Origin: an uncultured Oscillospiraceae bacterium
Lineage (GTDB): Bacteria; Bacillota_A; Clostridia; Oscillospirales; Oscillospiraceae
Length of the DNA: 12,287 nucleotides
Reading direction: 5' to 3'
NCBI GenBank assembly: GCA_900762245.1
Contig: CAAFFR010000019.1
Coordinates: 1 to 12,287, forward strand
The notes under the pieces: model-generated
What the model saw: only the letters and a program-made list of their open reading frames with translations
Databases searched by the model: none
What the model was told of the DNA's origin: nothing
In this document: positions 12,020 through 12,287 of the stretch, in pieces
Position numbering within the stretch: position 1 is the stretch's first letter
Layout: every line of letters begins with the position of its first letter
Position numbers and translations under genes: made by a program

Positions 12020-12112
12020 CCTTATCAAGAGCGGTGGAGGGAACGGCCCGATGAAACCCGGCAACCTGGCGGAAGCTAAGGTGCCAAATCCGGCGGCAGA
12101 CGAAAGATGAGG
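12020..12112 (+). promoter_or_regulatory. SAM-I riboswitch (S box) aptamer
   Basis: The S-box consensus is clear in order: CCTTATCAAGAG, GGTGGAGGGA, CGGCCCGATGAAACCCGGCA, ACC, GGTGCCAAATCC, GGCAGACGAAAGATGAGG. Helix P1 pairs CCTTATC (12020-12026) with GATGAGG (12106-12112). The aptamer binds S-adenosylmethionine and normally controls genes for methionine, cysteine or SAM synthesis or methionine uptake. The controlled gene must lie to the right of the window on the + strand. Confidence 0.96.
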
Positions 12113-12158
12113 ATTCGATATACGCACATCGAATCTTCGGTGTGCGGTTTTTCTTTTT
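12109..12158 (+). terminator. SAM riboswitch expression platform: antiterminator and terminator
   Basis: Terminator: CGCACATCGA (12123-12132), loop ATCT, TCGGTGTGCG (12137-12146), then GTTTTTCTTTTT. Antiterminator: GAGGATTCGAT (12109-12119) pairs with ATCGAATCTTC (12128-12138). It uses both the 3' side of P1 and the terminator's 5' arm, so the two folds exclude each other. With SAM bound, P1 forms and transcription stops: an OFF switch. Confidence 0.92.
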
Positions 12159-12218
12159 GGGCACAGCCCTCAAAAATCTTTCTCGATGGTGCAGCGGCTC
12201 TTTCCGCACAACCCGGCA

Positions 12219-12264
12219 CAATGAGGACCTCGAAATACACAAAGTATTCCTTCGGTCCCCATTG
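12219..12264. repeat. Imperfect palindrome near the window end
   Basis: CAATGaGGACC (12219-12229) pairs with GGTCCcCATTG (12254-12264), one mismatch. Inside it AATAC (12234-12238) pairs with GTATT (12244-12248). It lies about 60 bases past the riboswitch terminator, in the untranslated part of that transcript. No gene start is seen from 12159 to 12287. Confidence 0.55.
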
Positions 12265-12287
12265 CTTGATTTGTACGAAAATCTCTC

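Noticed and set aside
12000..12242. 80-codon minus-strand frame over the riboswitch
   Set aside because: The region is a complete SAM-I riboswitch on the + strand; the frame has no ribosome site or recognisable protein.

Overview
This window looks like a chromosomal segment of a Gram-positive anaerobe of the class Clostridia. It may belong to an Oscillospiraceae-type gut lineage, but that finer placement is inference. The supporting evidence is strong AGGAGG-type ribosome binding sites, the Bacillota gene order rpmG-secE-nusG-rplK-rplA, a textbook SAM-I riboswitch, a SpoVB-like flippase, a moderately GC-rich composition, and short palindromic dispersed repeats. There is no integrase, transposase, CRISPR array, tRNA or rRNA gene.

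Left end (1-1203, + strand): a three-gene cassette of a PadR-type repressor (N-terminus outside the window), a small one-helix membrane protein of HAAS type that starts inside the padR frame, and a small secreted protein. It ends at an intrinsic terminator. From 1204 to 1392 there is a palindromic repeat and the terminator of the opposing ribosomal operon.

Ribosomal/secretion operon (1393-3806, - strand): promoter, rpmG (L33), secE, nusG, rplK (L11), rplA (L1), terminator. Both rplK and rplA are preceded by a similar RNA element, a CCGGT-type hairpin followed by a GTGGGAGG...GCATCA...CCAC fold. It resembles the L1 site on 23S rRNA and is probably used for L1 autoregulation. rplJ and rplL do not follow. 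A back-to-back promoter drives ruvX (3981-4397, +), with a second palindromic repeat in its leader.

Central - strand block (4433-8612): an SSB-like protein with two OB folds; then, from its own promoter, nth (endonuclease III), an unknown small membrane protein, a SpoVB-like MOP flippase, and two overlapping half-size TauE/SafE transporter genes. Hairpins separate several of these genes. Two of the hairpins carry the next gene's ribosome binding site in their 3' arm, just before a UUG start.

Right part (8575-11916, - strand): glpK (glycerol kinase) with a clear promoter and a perfect palindrome as its likely terminator; a 54-residue two-helix membrane protein; and a two-gene unit of a rhomboid-fold protein with a C-terminal zinc ribbon (no rhomboid catalytic serine motif visible) plus a four-helix membrane protein. 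Divergent from that unit, on the + strand, lies a SAM-I riboswitch with promoter, antiterminator and terminator (11970-12158). The gene it controls, presumably for methionine or SAM metabolism or uptake, lies beyond the window. UUG starts are unusually common: five genes are best explained by one.

No wholly new system is evident. The points most worth a second look are the duplicated L1-type leaders, the arm-shuffled palindromes, the hairpin/SD/UUG architecture, the pseudo-rhomboid with zinc ribbon and the split TauE pair.
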